DNA of 64,000 bases from Scleroderma bovista (GCA_037178675.1 JAYMGJ010000284.1:1-64000), one strand, 5' to 3'. Numbered from the stretch's first letter, positions 46,034 to 58,188 are shown. Notes: a model not told the origin generated them from the letters alone. Program-made: numbers and translations.

Positions 46034-47355
46034 TCAGAAAAAGGGACTAAATTTACTCCTTACAATGACCAGTTGAGGAACCGAATTGAACTTGCGGAAC
46101 TCGGTTATTCGGAACTGAGCGAATATCCATGATCAAGAGGAAAGAGGAATGGAAACAACCTCACTACCGCCATAATACCTCACCGTTGCCAAAGAACCCG
46201 TACTAATGGCACCATGTCGCAGATTCACAGGTTTGGTGCTGCGGGCTAGCACTCAAAGCGCCCAAACTGTTATTGACATCACCTTAGGACGTGAATGACG
46301 GTCGACAGTGTCTCATCGAGTTCTGGACGCTCGCGTCCGGATACCCAAAATGTCTAGGACCGAGACTAGAGAGGTGTAATCTAGTCCATAGGAGGAGGGA
46401 GGGGGAGGGGGGAGAGGGGTCCGCTCTTTTCTTCCCTTTTTGATCTCCATGCATGTTGCACGACCTATGATCACGGTAAAGTACATATGGTATGGTCACT
46501 GCTTATCTGTCATCGCGATCCATTTTTTCCGCCTCACGAGACGCATATCTGGATCCCTTCTGACACTCTTTCTCTCCCTCTCTCCGCGAGAACGCTGATC
46601 ATGTGTGTTTTCATTGGCCTTCTCATTCTCCCTTCTTTGCACTGCTCATCTTTGTTAGGACGACGAGCGCGATACGGACGAGCGATACGATATAGCTGAG
46701 GGCGCGATGATAGCAGGCAAGTTTAGTAGGCACGCAGGAAGTAGGGCGAGAAGACTCGGGCTTCAGGTTGTAATTTCGTGCTACTCTACTCGATCTATAC
46801 TTATACTTCGTTATACAACTTACAAGGCACCGTCTCAGGATGATCGTATCCGCGGCGGCACCCGCAGTGGCATCTGGCATCCGCCATCCGCGTTCGGCGT
46901 CGACTTGCCGCTGGAGTCCAACAATTTTGACTTCCTTTCTACTCTCTCGACGCCGACATACCTTCAATATCTGCGTCGCATATCGAAAGTATATAATCCT
47001 AGATACTCTTATCATCGCTGGCATGGCGTGATACTATGGCAAATTGGTCAGGCGTATCGCACATACCATTGATGTGCAGTCCAGATGTCCTCGTGGTCTC
47101 TTCTGTCTCGGGCAAGATCCCAAGTTCCACCCGGTGCAACCCTCAAAATTTGAAGATGGTCGTTCCTTCAAAGGGAGGATGGTCTGCCCTGTGTGCTCAC
47201 TTGATCAAAATATGAGCGGTGACCGACGCATAGTCAAAAGAAGATGGTGATTTCGTACACTAATTCAGAACAATGGTGCATATGTAGTTCCAGGCCAATC
47301 TATCAAAGCGAGGTTCCAATTGCATACTGTACGTACCAATAAATCGACCGCCAAC

Positions 47356-48287
47356 TTAGTCGTAGAATACAAAACATCTGAGCTCAATAGACTCCCTCAA
47401 TGGAGTGCCCTCCGGTGTGGTCGGGTCTTCGAAAGCCGTGTGCGGGCACATCCGAGCAACACTACCGTCTAGAACAGAGTCACAGCTGAAGTCGAGTCAG
47501 TATGACGGTTATCATTGATCTAAGCGCATCCGAACTGACATCTTAAACAATACGAAATCCTGTGGGTCCATCGCACGCTTATAAACCCAATGGTGTTTGG
47601 GGTTGTATTTCACGGAGTAGTACTTGGCTTCGCGGTCAGCAAACTTCAACGTGACTTCCATGAGATCTTCATCTACGTCGAGACTGCGATAGTCACAAAG
47701 GGCCAGCGGCCAATCTACAGCTGAGTGTGAAATGGGGCGCCACATATTCAAGACCTGGAATCGGCCCTGAAGGAGAACTTCCACCTGATCCTGATCACTG
47801 GGAAGATGCATGCGGAGTCGGGCTATGGCAGATTCAATGGTCTGATCGACATGTACGGATAGTACAGGCTGACGGTTCAGCGGACCATCGTCGATCACGC
47901 CGGGACGCCGGCGGCGGATAACTGGCAGGATATCGCACATGAATAGGTGACTATCAGTGGATACGTGGGCAACCTACTGTGACCAAACGGAATCACCATA
48001 CTCGCCCCAGTGAGCTCCTTGATGAGCTCGACACACTCCGGGTAGTATTCTGCTTTGATTTCTTCTTCATCCTGGAATCTGGTATGCCTTGCAGGACGCC
48101 GATAAAACTGAAATGCAACGGTATCAAGGGTGTATTTGTCTTCGTTCCCCCGGGCGTCCTTGATCTCAACTTTGTGAAGGTCTACAGTCCAATTGCGAGG
48201 GGGTTCGCTGGTAACAGTACGATCGACCCAGGCCGGAGAACCATCGGAGGGTGGGTGAGAGTAGGTTAACTGGGCGGTCGTCGACAT
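47356..48287 (-). CDS. AsaB/CmcJ-like oxygenase, array copy 2
   Basis: Same family and structure as copy 1. Exons (minus) 48287..47978, 47921..47540, 47485..47356; 273 aa. Two in-frame length changes are unique to it: four codons lost after SPAW in exon 1 (a VDFD-type stretch) and two codons gained in exon 2 (SDQDQVE for SDQVE). HVDQT and MCPHTAFEDP are intact. Exon 3 begins CDSVLDG, where copies 1 and 4 have FDSVLDG. In-frame indels only, with no stops, suggest it is still under selection. A TATA box lies at 48361..48367. Confidence 0.78.
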
Positions 48288-48360
48288 CTGCAAGTGGGAA
48301 GCTGATGTGTACACGTATGACTTGGGCGCAGATGCTGCGGTGAGAGTACACAAGAACATC

Positions 48361-48367
48361 TTTTATA
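48361..48367 (-). promoter_or_regulatory. TATA box of oxygenase copy 2
   Basis: Minus-strand TATAAAA about 74 bases before the start codon, as in the other units. Confidence 0.45.
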
Positions 48368-49821
48368 TCAGAACCACCGGATGAAATATTTACTCAGCTT
48401 ATTATGTCCAGTTGAAGATGCAGAACCCGGTCTGGGAAAATTAATTCAGGAGGAATGGAAACAACTTGAAACCTCTCACCATGATCGCCAAGTGGAAGTC
48501 ATACCTCGCCGTTGCGAAAGAACGCATACTAATGGCACCACGGCGCAGATTCAGCGGCCAGGTTGGTGCTGCGGGCTAGAGCTCAAAGCACTCAAAAACT
48601 CCAGCCAGGTGTCATTGACATCACCTTAGTAGGATGTGAATGCCGACAATCTCATCCAGTTCTGGGTAACTCTTGCAGCCCGGGAGGACTTGTTCGGATA
48701 CCCAAAACGTCTGGGACCGAGACTAGTAGAGAGATGGATGTAATCTAGTCTGGCTCTTTTCCTTTTTGATCTCCATGCATGTTGCACGACCTAGTATGAT
48801 TATGGTGAGTCACTGCTTATCTGTCATCGTGGTCCATTTTTTTTCCGCCTCACGACACGCATTTCTCTCCCTCTATCCACGAGAACACTGATCATGTGTA
48901 TTTTCATTGGCCTTCTCATTCTCCCCTCTTTGCACTGCTCATTTTTGTTAGGATGACGAGCGCGAGGGCAGTACGACGTGCGCGAGGATATGTAGCTGGT
49001 AAGCTTAGTAGGCACGCAGGTAGGGCAAGAAGACTCGGGCTTCAGGTTGTAATTTCGCGGTACTGTCTGTGCTTATACTTCGTTATACAACTTACAAGGC
49101 ACCGTCTCAGGATGATCATATGGATACCCCCGTAGTGGCATCCGCGTTCGGCGTCGACTTGCCGCTGGAGTCAACCTCAACAATTTTGACTTCCTTCATA
49201 TTATACCCGGAACGATTGGATCCACTCTTGTCAAATTCATTCAATATCTGCGTCGCATATAATCTTAGATACTCTTATCATCGCTGGCATGGCGTGATAC
49301 TATGGCAGATTGGTCAGGCGTATCGCACATAATGTGCAGTCCAGATGTCCTCGGGGTCTTTTCATGTCTGGAACCATCTTAGTATCAAAATTCAATTGTC
49401 TCGGGTCGAACGCGTGTGCGAAAAGTGCACACCCTGCAGCGGACCTCAGAGTTTGCGTTGGTGAACGCATTAGCGGTGCAATCCAGTGCATACATCCCAG
49501 GACCCACCTAGTAAGGACACGGGGCTAGTACTGTATGCACTACATGGTATTCCGTATCCTGGAATGGAACGGGTAAGATCTCAAGTTTTACCTCAAAATT
49601 CGAAGATGATTGTTCTTTCAAAGAGAGCCTGATGGTCTGCCGTGTGTGCTCACTTGCTTGATCAATAAGACACGGTGACCGACGCATAGTCAAAAGAACT
49701 TAGAAGATGGTGATTTCGTACACTAATTCAGAACAATGGTGCATATGTAATTCCAGACCAATCTATCAAAGCGAGGTTCCAATTGCATAGTACTGTACGT
49801 ACCAATAAATCGACCGCCAAC

Positions 49822-50759
49822 TTAGTCGTAGAATACAAAACATCTGAGCTCAATAGACTCCCTCAATGGAGTACCCTCGGGTGTGGCCGGGTCTTCGAAA
49901 GCCGTATGCGGGCACATCCGAGCAACACTACCGTCTAGAACAGAGTCACACCTGAAGCCGAGTCAGTATGACGATTATCATTGACCTAAGCGTATCCTAA
50001 CTCACATCTTAAACAATACGAAATCCTGTGGGTCCATAGCACTCTTATAAACCCAATGATGTTTGGGGTTGTATTTCACAGAGTAGTTCTTGGCTTCGCG
50101 GTCAGCAAACTTCAACATGACTTCCATGAGATCTTCATCCACGTTGAGACTGCGATAGTCACAAAGGGCCAGCGGCCAATCTACAGCTGGGTGCGAAATG
50201 GGGCGCCACATATTGACGACCTGGAATCGTCCTTGAAGGAGAGCTTCCGCCTGATCACTGGGAAGATACATGCGGAATCGGGCGATGGCAGATTCAATGG
50301 TCTGATCAACATGTATGAGTGGTACAGGCTGACGGTTCAGCGGACCGTCGTCGATCACGCCGGGATGCCGGCGGCGGATAACTGGCAGGATATCGTACAT
50401 GAATAGGTGACTATCAGTGAATATGTGGGCAACCTACTGTGACCAAACGGAATCACCCTACTCGCCCCAGTGAGCTCCTTGATGAGCTCGGCGCATTCCG
50501 GGTAGTATTCTGCTTTGATTTCTTCTTCATCCTGGAATCTGGTATGTTTGGCAGGACGCCGATAAAACTGAAATGCAGCGGTATCAAGGGTGTATTTGTC
50601 TTCGTTCCCCCGGGCGTCCTTGATCTCAACTTTGTGAAGGTCTACAGTCCAATTGCGAGGGGTTTCGCTGGCAACAGTACGATCGAAGTCTACTTGGGTC
50701 CAAGCCGGAGAACCGTCGGAGGGTGGGTGAGAGTAGGATAACTGGGCGGTCGTCGACAT
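49822..50759 (-). CDS. AsaB/CmcJ-like oxygenase, array copy 3
   Basis: Same family and structure. Exons (minus) 50759..50438, 50381..50006, 49951..49822; 275 aa. Metal-ligand candidates in HVDQT and MCPHTAFEDP are intact. The intron-2 donor is the canonical GTGAGT, stronger than the GTCAGT in the other copies. The junction codon makes Met, then CDSVL. It is closer to copy 2 than to copy 1 over most of exon 2. No lesions are visible. The reverse-strand frames that mirror this exon (for example 50056..50406 +) are shadows. Confidence 0.78.
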
Positions 50760-50832
50760 CTGAAAGTGAGAAGCTGATGTGTACACGTATGACTTGGGCG
50801 CAGATGGTGCGGTGAGAGTACACAAGAACACC

Positions 50833-50839
50833 TTTTATA
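50833..50839 (-). promoter_or_regulatory. TATA box of oxygenase copy 3
   Basis: Minus-strand TATAAAA about 74 bases before the start codon. Confidence 0.45.
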
Positions 50840-52031
50840 TCAGAACCACCGGATGAAATATATACTCGGCCTATTATGTCCAGTTGAGGATGCAGAACTC
50901 GCTTTGGGCGAATTTTAGGAGGAATGCAAACAACTCGAAACCTCTCACCATGATCGCCAGGCGGAAGTCATGATACCTCGCCGTTGTGACAGAATGCATA
51001 ATGGCACCACGGCGCAAATTCTGCGGGCAGGTTGGTGCTGCGGGCTAAAGCTCAAAGCACTCAAAAACTCCGGCCGGGTGTTATTGACATCACCTTAGGA
51101 TGTGGATGTCGACAATCTCATCGAGTCCTGGGTAACTCTTGCAGCCGGCGCCCCCCGGACTCCGGACTTGTTCGGATACCCAAAACGTCTGGGTCCGAGA
51201 CTAGTAGAGAGGTGTAATCACTGGGCTAGCCTGAGTCTGGCTCTTTTCTTTGATCTCCATGCATGTTGCACCACCTATGATCACGGTGAAGTACATACGG
51301 TATGGGTCACTGCTTACCTGTCATCACGATCTATTTTTCTTCCCTCCTCACGACACGCATATCTGGATCCTTCTGACTCTCTTTCCCTCCCTCTCTCCAC
51401 GAGAATACTGATCATGTGTATTTTCATTGACCTTCTCATTGCCATCTCCCCCAAATTTGCACTGCTCACTTCTGTTAGGATAACGAGCGCGAGGGCGGTA
51501 CGACGTGCGCGATACGGACGAGCGATACGATATAGCTGAGGGCGCGAGGATAGTAGGCACGCAGGAGGTAGGGCGAGAAGACTTATACTTCGTTATACAA
51601 CTCACTTGAAGGCACCGCCTCAGGACGATCGTATCCGCGGCGGCACCCGCAGTGACATCCGCGTTCGGCGTCGACTTGCGGCTGGAGTTGGCCTCAACAG
51701 TTTTCTGCTCTCTCGACGTCGACATACCCGGAATGATTGGATCCCTCCTTTATCTCAAATTCAATATCTACGCGCAAGATCTCAAGTGCTACTTGGTGCA
51801 ACCCTCAAAATTTGAAGATGATCGTTCCTTCAAAGGGAGGATGGTCTGCCGCGTGTGCTCACTTGATTGATCAATAAGACATGGTGAAACGACGCGTACA
51901 CAATCAAAAGAAGATGGCGATTTCGTACACTAATCCAGAACAATGGTGCATATATAAGTAATTCTACAGGCCAATCTATCAAAGCGAGGTTCCAATTGCA
52001 CACTGTACGTACCAATAAATCGACCGCCAAC

Positions 52032-52968
52032 TTAATCGTAGAATACAAAAGATCTGAGCTCAACAGACTCCCTCAATGGAGTGCCCTCCGGTGTGGTCGG
52101 GTCTTCGAAAGCCGTGTGCGGACACATCCTAGCAACACTACCGTCTAAAACAGAGTCAAAGCTGAAATCGAGTCAGTATAACGGTATCATTGATCTAAGC
52201 GCATCTGAACTGACATCTTAAACAATACGAAATCCTGTGGGTCCATAGCACTCTTATAAACCCAATGATGTTTGGGGTTGTATTTCACAGAGTAGTTCTT
52301 GCCTTCGCGCTTAGCGAACTTCAACGTGACTTCCATGAGATCTTCATCTACATTGAGACTGCGATAGTCACAAAGAGCCAGCGGCCAATCGACAGCTGGG
52401 TGTGAAATGGGGCGCCACATATTCACGATCTGGAATCGGCCCTGAAGAAGAGCTTCAGCCTGATCACTGGGAAGATGCATGCGGAGTCGGGCGATGGCAG
52501 ATTCAGTGGTCTGATCGACATGGATGAGTGGTACAGGCTGACGGTTCATCGGACCATCATCGACCACACCGGGACGCCGGCGGCGGATAGCTGGCAGGAT
52601 ACCGCACATGAATAGGTGGCCATGAGTGGATATGTGGGAAACCTACTGTGATCAAACGGAATCACCCTGCTCGCCCCAGTGAGCTCCTTGATGAGCTCGA
52701 CACACTCCGGGTAGTATTCTGCTTTGATTTCCTCTTCATCCTGGAATCTGGTATGTTTGGCAGGACGCCGATAAAACTGAAGTGCAGCGGTATCAAGGGT
52801 GTACTTGTCTTCGTTCCCCCGGGCGTCCTTGATCTCAACTTTGCGAAGATCTACAGTCCAATTGCGTGGGGGTTCACTGGCAACAGCAGGATCGAAGTCT
52901 ACTTGGACCCAGGCCGGAGAGCCATCGGAAGGTGGGTGAGAGTAGGTTAACTGGGCGGTCGTCGACAT
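52032..52968 (-). CDS. AsaB/CmcJ-like oxygenase, array copy 4
   Basis: Same family and structure. Exons (minus) 52968..52647, 52590..52215, 52161..52032; 275 aa. HVDQT, WRPI, WPLALCDYRS and MCPHTAFEDP are intact and the C-terminus is ELRSFVFYD as in copy 1. Exon 1 resembles copy 1 (SEPPRNW, ALQFYRRP, FDH) while exon 3 has the PHTA form of copies 2 and 3, which hints at conversion between units. A TATA box lies at 53045..53051. It is the most upstream gene of the array in transcription order. Confidence 0.78.
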
Positions 52969-53044
52969 CTGAAAGTGAGAAGCTGATGTGTACACGTATG
53001 GCTTGGGCGCAGATGATGCGGGGAGAGTACTGCACAAGAACACC

Positions 53045-53051
53045 TTTTATA
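53045..53051 (-). promoter_or_regulatory. TATA box of oxygenase copy 4
   Basis: Minus-strand TATAAAA about 77 bases before the start codon. Confidence 0.45.
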
Positions 53052-53300
53052 TCAGAACCACGGAATTAAATATTTACTCCTATTATGGGATGCGGAACTC
53101 GGTCTGGGCGAATTTCAGGAGGAATGGAAACAACTTGAAACCGCTCACCGTGATCGCCAAGTTGAAGCAACACCTCGCCGTTGCGAAAGAACGCGTAATG
53201 GCACGGCACCATGATGCGGCTTCACAGGTTTGGTGCTGTGGACGCCTGTGGCGGTGGAAATCCGGTGCACTTCTTGATCGCTGCGCCAGATCCTACTATG

Positions 53301-54268
53301 CCTTTGATTTCATAATTAAGAGGTACCAATGATGCAAAGCCAAGAGGCATGATGATGACGCGGCTTCGCCGAGTCTCTACCTTGCAGGTATTTCAAGTTC
53401 CAGGAAACATTCGTACGGTACGTCGGTAAAGACAAGCCCATATCTTGCACTTATTGTCCAGCGTTGAGCGCTAGCGAATGATTGATATCCTTGTGCTGAG
53501 AAGATGTAGCCAAGTGCGCACAGGTATGTACGTAATTGTACTTACTGCGACACTTGAAACGACTTCCACACCTCGTGATGAGGACTATTGTGTTCCCCCA
53601 CCTCGAATACTGGACCACGATGATGGATGCAGCGCCCACTGTATCCACGTCAATCGCCACAGCATGATACTCTCCATAACGGCCGTGACAGATCAGAACC
53701 GCCACTTCCTCATCTCGAAGATTCCATCCCTCATTCAGTTCGGACACGTACTACCATCTGTTGCAAACCTTGTTCTTGTCATGGCACATACAGCAAAACA
53801 CGCGATCACTGATTGCAACGGAGGGAGGCTACTGGCGCATACAAGTAAGTGGGTGCCAGAGAATGACCTTGCTAAAGGTTACGTGCGATGAGGAACTCAC
53901 AAATAGTTGATCTACTGGAAGATAATGTACGTCCAACGTTTGAAGGTATTTGTCCAGAGATGGCTGGATTCTCATCTTGGACGGTGGAGTTGACTCGGCG
54001 GTGCCAGTAAACAATACAAAGCTCACGGATATCCTACTCGGGAGCAGATAGTCTGTGCACATTCACCGGCCGATGCATCGAAGGTATTTGTCCGGCGGAG
54101 ATGACGTCGCGCGTTCCGTGGAGGCTCTTGCAAAAGCATTTGAAACACAAAAGATCATTGTGTGGCAACAGCTGCATACTATGACCTCACTATGACGCAG
54201 CCTTGTCCCAGGTAAGCACGCTCTTGGTGCTGGAGTTTTGTTAGATCGTACCGTCGCCTTAGACAACC
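53301..54268. other. Spacer between the oxygenase array and transaldolase
   Basis: No recognised gene. On the minus strand 53500..53747 reads a protein-like stretch (EGWNLRDEEVAVLICHGR, then YHAVAIDVDTVGAASIIVV) that could be an exon of an unknown gene; the plus frame 53478..53891 overlaps it. Neither is linked to other exons with confidence. Confidence 0.35.
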
Positions 54269-55634
54269 ATGACTACCTCCCTCGACCAGCTCAAGCAAAC
54301 CGGAACCGTTGTCGTCGTCGACTCCGGCGACTTTGAGAGTACGATGCATTTACCCCTATTCCTCAATTACGCTAACTAGTCCTTTACAGCGGTTGACGTG
54401 TACCAGCCACAGGTGAATGGGTCGGAACTTATCCCGGTCTGTCGGGTGGATCATTGGCTGATACCCATTGGTTGCAAGGACGCTACCACCAACCCGTCTT
54501 TACTCCTTTCTGCTGCGAACAAACCCAGGTATGCTCATCTCATCGATGCAGCTCTAAAATATGGGAAGAACAAAGGAGGGACCCTCGACGAACAAGCCAA
54601 TGCTGCTGTGGATCGCCTCGTGAGTATGTATACTCATTTCACTCGCTAATCTAACATGTAGATCAGCTAATTGAGTTTGGAAAAGCAATTCTGGATATCA
54701 TCCCTGGCCGAGTCTCGACCGAAGTTGACGCCCGACTCTCATTCGACAAGACAGCGACAATTGCCAAAGTCGGTGTATCCTAATTACCTCACGGCTCTTC
54801 GTGACATTGCGTTGCATAGGCTCGAGAATTGATTGCTTTGTATGAGTCTGTTGGCGTCAACAGAAACCGGGTCCTCATCAAGATCGCCTCTACGTGGGAG
54901 GGAATCCAGGCCGCTCGCGAGCTTGAACAGGAGCACGGTATCCACTGCAACTTGACCCTCATGTTTGGATTCGTTCAGGCCGTTGCGTGTGCCGAGGCTG
55001 GTGTAACCCTGGTGTCGCCGTTCGTTGGCCGCGTACGTGGAGGAATGCATATGCGTGCCCATTTGAATGTACTGAGCACCCAATTCAGATCCTGGATTGG
55101 CACAAGCAGCGCACCGGAAAGGATTACGCAGGCGATGACGATCCGGGTGTGCAGTCCGTCAAGAGAATCTTCAATTACTACAAGCAGCACGGATACAAGA
55201 CAATTGTTATGGGTGCCAGCTTCCGAAATGTAAGAACCACGCGGAAACAGTATGTGCTAAACTAAGTCACCCATTCTTTGCATAGGTCGGAGAAATTAAA
55301 GCACTTGCGGGAATTGATTTCCTTACCATCTCACCTGCGCTCCTCGAGGAGTTGAGGAAGTCCGCGGACCCTGTTCCAAAGCGGTTGGACGCGGAAAGAG
55401 GTGATTGGTCTTATGACTCTTATCCGATCTTACTACGTCATTCATCATGTGTCACTAGCTGCGCACACCGATCCCATCTTGAAGGTCTCTTATCTGAACA
55501 ACGAACCTGAATTTCGCTGGGCACTCCTAGAGGACCAGATGGCGTTTGAAAAGCTGCATGAGGGCATCAGAAAATTTGCAGACGATGGTAGGACACTGAA
55601 GGGTCTCCTCAGGAAGAAGTTGCAGGATGCTTGA
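54269..55634 (+). CDS. Transaldolase
   Basis: Cytosolic enzyme of the non-oxidative pentose phosphate pathway: moves a dihydroxyacetone unit from sedoheptulose-7-phosphate to glyceraldehyde-3-phosphate. Eight exons: 54269..54338, 54390..54412, 54479..54619, 54667..54768, 54820..55032, 55089..55229, 55286..55400, 55459..55634; 326 aa, the normal size. Family blocks include [32 protein letters not shown] with Schiff-base Lys133, [32 protein letters not shown] and [10 protein letters not shown]. Intron 4 uses a weak GTCGGT donor; the others are standard. Exon 2 is only 23 nt. It ends normally, and nothing suggests damage. Class I TalB-type by the motif set. Confidence 0.92.
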
Positions 55635-55959
55635 CTCAGGTGGGACATGAAGCGGGACTAATTGCTCAGTCTTGGTGGGTACTGATAAGCAGGGAAGTCC
55701 GAAAGGTACGGGAGTATACGTACATGAGAAAGCCCCGAGAACTGGAGCAACAATAAAGCCATTAAAGGATGCTTTTTGCACAGTTCTATCGACAGGAAGA
55801 CCGTTGTGACAGCCTGTGTTCCATGTGCTCTCCTGCCACTGATCATTATAAGGTACTATTACGGACGATGTGTATTCTGGGGTATGAGAAAGGATCGAGT
55901 ACGGGCTGCTGAAGGGTTCTCAGTTCTCACTATTCTGCGCGTCATGCTGTCATTCGGGT
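55635..55959. other. Transaldolase 3' region
   Basis: No gene seen; the expected 3' end of the transaldolase transcript lies here. Confidence 0.3.
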
Positions 55960-56770
55960 GCTAGTAGTAGTGGCCGTTGTCGTGTTTGTGGTGGTAGCCA
56001 TCGTGGTCGACATGCTGTCACTGGGGTGGCGGAGCCGTCGAAATTGACTTGCTGGGTGGTGTGGCTGTTGACGTGTTGGGGTAGCAGAGCAGTGGCGTTA
56101 ACTTGCTCGGGTGGTGGGGGTGACTATTGTCGCCATTTACGGTGGTGGTGGTTATGGCTGTTATTTGTGGTGGTGGTCATGATTGTAATCAAGTTCGTGG
56201 CGTGGTGACGATGGGATACGGTGGTGGTGGTGGCAGACGAGATCTGGTGGTTGCTGCCGTGGTGGTCACAGAATGAGCTGGCAGCATGGGTGACCGACGT
56301 CGTCTGTCGCTGTGGCAGCATATGTTGACGTCGTGCCGCTGACTGCATGGTAGAGGTGGTGGAGGTTGTGCCATCGACGTGTCGCTGGATGCACAGAAGT
56401 GGTGGCCATAGTTGTTGTTGACGCCGTTGGGCCGCTGGCCCATGGTTGTCGTGGTGGTTGTTGTCGTGGTTGTCGTGGTGGTTGTCATGGTGGTTGTCGT
56501 GGTGGTCGTCATCGTGATGGTGGTGGGACTGCCTTCGACACCGTTGCGCTGCCAGTTGCATGGCAGTCGTGACAATGTCGTCGTGGTGCTGGCTGCACGG
56601 GTTCGTGGTGGTGACGTTGTCGTCGTCGCATGGTGGTAATGCTGATTGACATCGTCGTACCACTGGTTGCAACGATGGTGTGGTCGTGGTAGTGCATGTG
56701 GTGGTGGTAGCCGAGTGGTGGTTGACGTGCGTGCGTGCTGTGGTGGTAGTTAGTGTGAGGGGAGGTGGAG
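55960..56770. repeat. GTGGT-type low-complexity DNA
   Basis: The plus strand is a long degenerate run of GTGGTN, GTTGTC and GTGGTTGTC units with strong G/T strand bias, densest at 56440..56530. It opens all frames, so long His/Asp/Asn- or Val-rich frames appear on both strands (for example 56124..56792 -, 222 codons), which I read as artefacts of the repeat. Confidence 0.75.
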
Positions 56771-57164
56771 AGATTCGGAGTTCGCCGCACACGTTGTCCG
56801 CGTCGTATCGCAGCCTAGCTGCGTGCGTGTCGTCGGAAGCGTGAGGGTAGCGGTAGAGAAGGTGGTGGTAGTGAAACTCACATATGGGTTGTCAATGCCT
56901 GGTAGGCTCAGTATTATGAATTGCATAATACTCATTTGCCTGCTAGCCAGGTGCTATACCACCTTGCACAGAGACTGCAAAGCCTTCACGTTCAGTTGCC
57001 TACAATCCGCATTTCTGGTGAAAAAAACAAACGCACATACCCCTATTACATAATCAAAATTGTTACACATTCTTGCTTAGTCATACGGTGACAGGCCGAA
57101 CATATGGGGGAGCTTCAGGGGGCCCCATTTGACCGTCATCCTCGTTCTTTCTTCCACCATCATC
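56771..57164. other. Short spacer
   Basis: Nothing recognisable between the low-complexity DNA and the next pseudogene. Confidence 0.3.
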
Positions 57165-58188
57165 ATGGCGAACATCGTTCTATCCGCAAAAAATGGCAGC
57201 AACTGGAAAAAAAACGAGCTGACTACGTTTAATATCCGAGTCAACACCGTCGATGCTGCCACTTTCTTCAACACAGCCGCCAGCTGCCAGCTCCTCTTGT
57301 ATCCCCAGTGATCCTTACCAACGAAAGGCGGCCCCAAGGACCCATTGCAAAACCTGCTCGATCGTTCTTTCAGTATAAAGCATGCTGAGAAAGGAGAGGA
57401 GTCCTCAGTCGACGACTTTGCCGCATTTCTCTTGGGCATGTTCGAATACGACGAGCCAGATCGTGTCATACGTCAACAGAAGGAGGTAACCTTTGTCATG
57501 TGTGGTTCTGAGGTCGCTGCAACGCCCGATGTCTGTGTAATGATGGAGTCTCACTATCTTCTCGTTCAGGGGGACAACGTTCGTCATTCCTATCCCTTTA
57601 ATCATTGCCCACGTCTTAACGTGATCTTATAGCGCGGTACTAGTCGCATGAATCCCGAACCACAGCTTGTCTCTGGGGCTATTGCGGCCTTCTATCAGAA
57701 TAACCTCCATCGTATGTTGGCTGGCCTTCCTGAGGTGGATTCGCAAATATTTCCCGGCACATGGTCGGCGTAGCACCCACCTTCTATCGCATCCCAATCA
57801 CTGCAGAGCTCGTTAATTGTGTTGAATCTGGGAGCTTTCCACCCCAGGCGACCGTAGTGCAGAGATGCATTCCACCTGTGCCAAATCCAATCGCCTACCC
57901 CGAAGAAGGTCTCGTCTCCCTTGCCAATCGAGCTATTGTTTTGCAGTGTTTTCAAGCGTTCAAAGCATTTGTCGTGAGTCTCGTTCCCTTATTTGACATT
58001 AATGACAAGGGTTCTGGCATTCGTTAACGTATCATGTGGGAATCGTGTGATTGCCTTCTCCTATGTTTCTTCTCCTATTCCTTCTGCTGCACAGGTTACG
58101 ACGACGCGGGCGGCAAGTTCTAGTGCAATTGCAGACGACGACCATGGCTGCAACAATTACTCTAACCCATTGGCATTTCTGCAGTGAC
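57165..58188 (+). pseudogene. Decayed gene of an expanded agaricomycete family
   Basis: Starts MANIVLSAKNGSNW, then DAATFF. After frame changes it continues with PVILTNERRPQGPIAKP, EESSVDDFAAFLLGMFEYDE, PDRVIRQQKEVTFVMCGSEV, ATPDVCVMMESHYLLVQGDN, then NPEPQLVSGAIAAFYQNNL, GVAPTFYRIPITAEL and IVLQCFQAFKAFV with a GTGAGT donor. I recall this family as numerous hypothetical proteins in mushroom genomes. The order E...D-V-C-V...V-Q-x-D-x resembles the core of PD-(D/E)xK nucleases, an inference only. At least three frame breaks (near 57275, 57370 and 57755) make this copy a pseudogene. Confidence 0.6.

Larger units (their letters stand above)
44050..53300. repeat. Four-unit tandem array, about 2.1-2.5 kb per unit
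   Basis: Units begin near 44050, 46370, 48725 and 51200, each with a GTGTAATC-type start, a CTCCATGCATG block and a (T)n-CCGCCTCACGA block, and each ends with one minus-strand oxygenase gene and its promoter. The first part of each unit resembles sequence just past the ATG13 stop, so the founding duplication took in ATG13's 3' flank. Units differ by insertions and deletions in the spacers, while the genes stay open. Spacer open frames (for example 44139..44651 +) have no domain and are not conserved between units. Confidence 0.8.

Noticed and set aside
56124..56792. 222-codon His/Asp/Asn-rich reverse frame and Val-rich forward frames
   Set aside because: They are by-products of GTGGT-type repeats that contain no stop in any frame.
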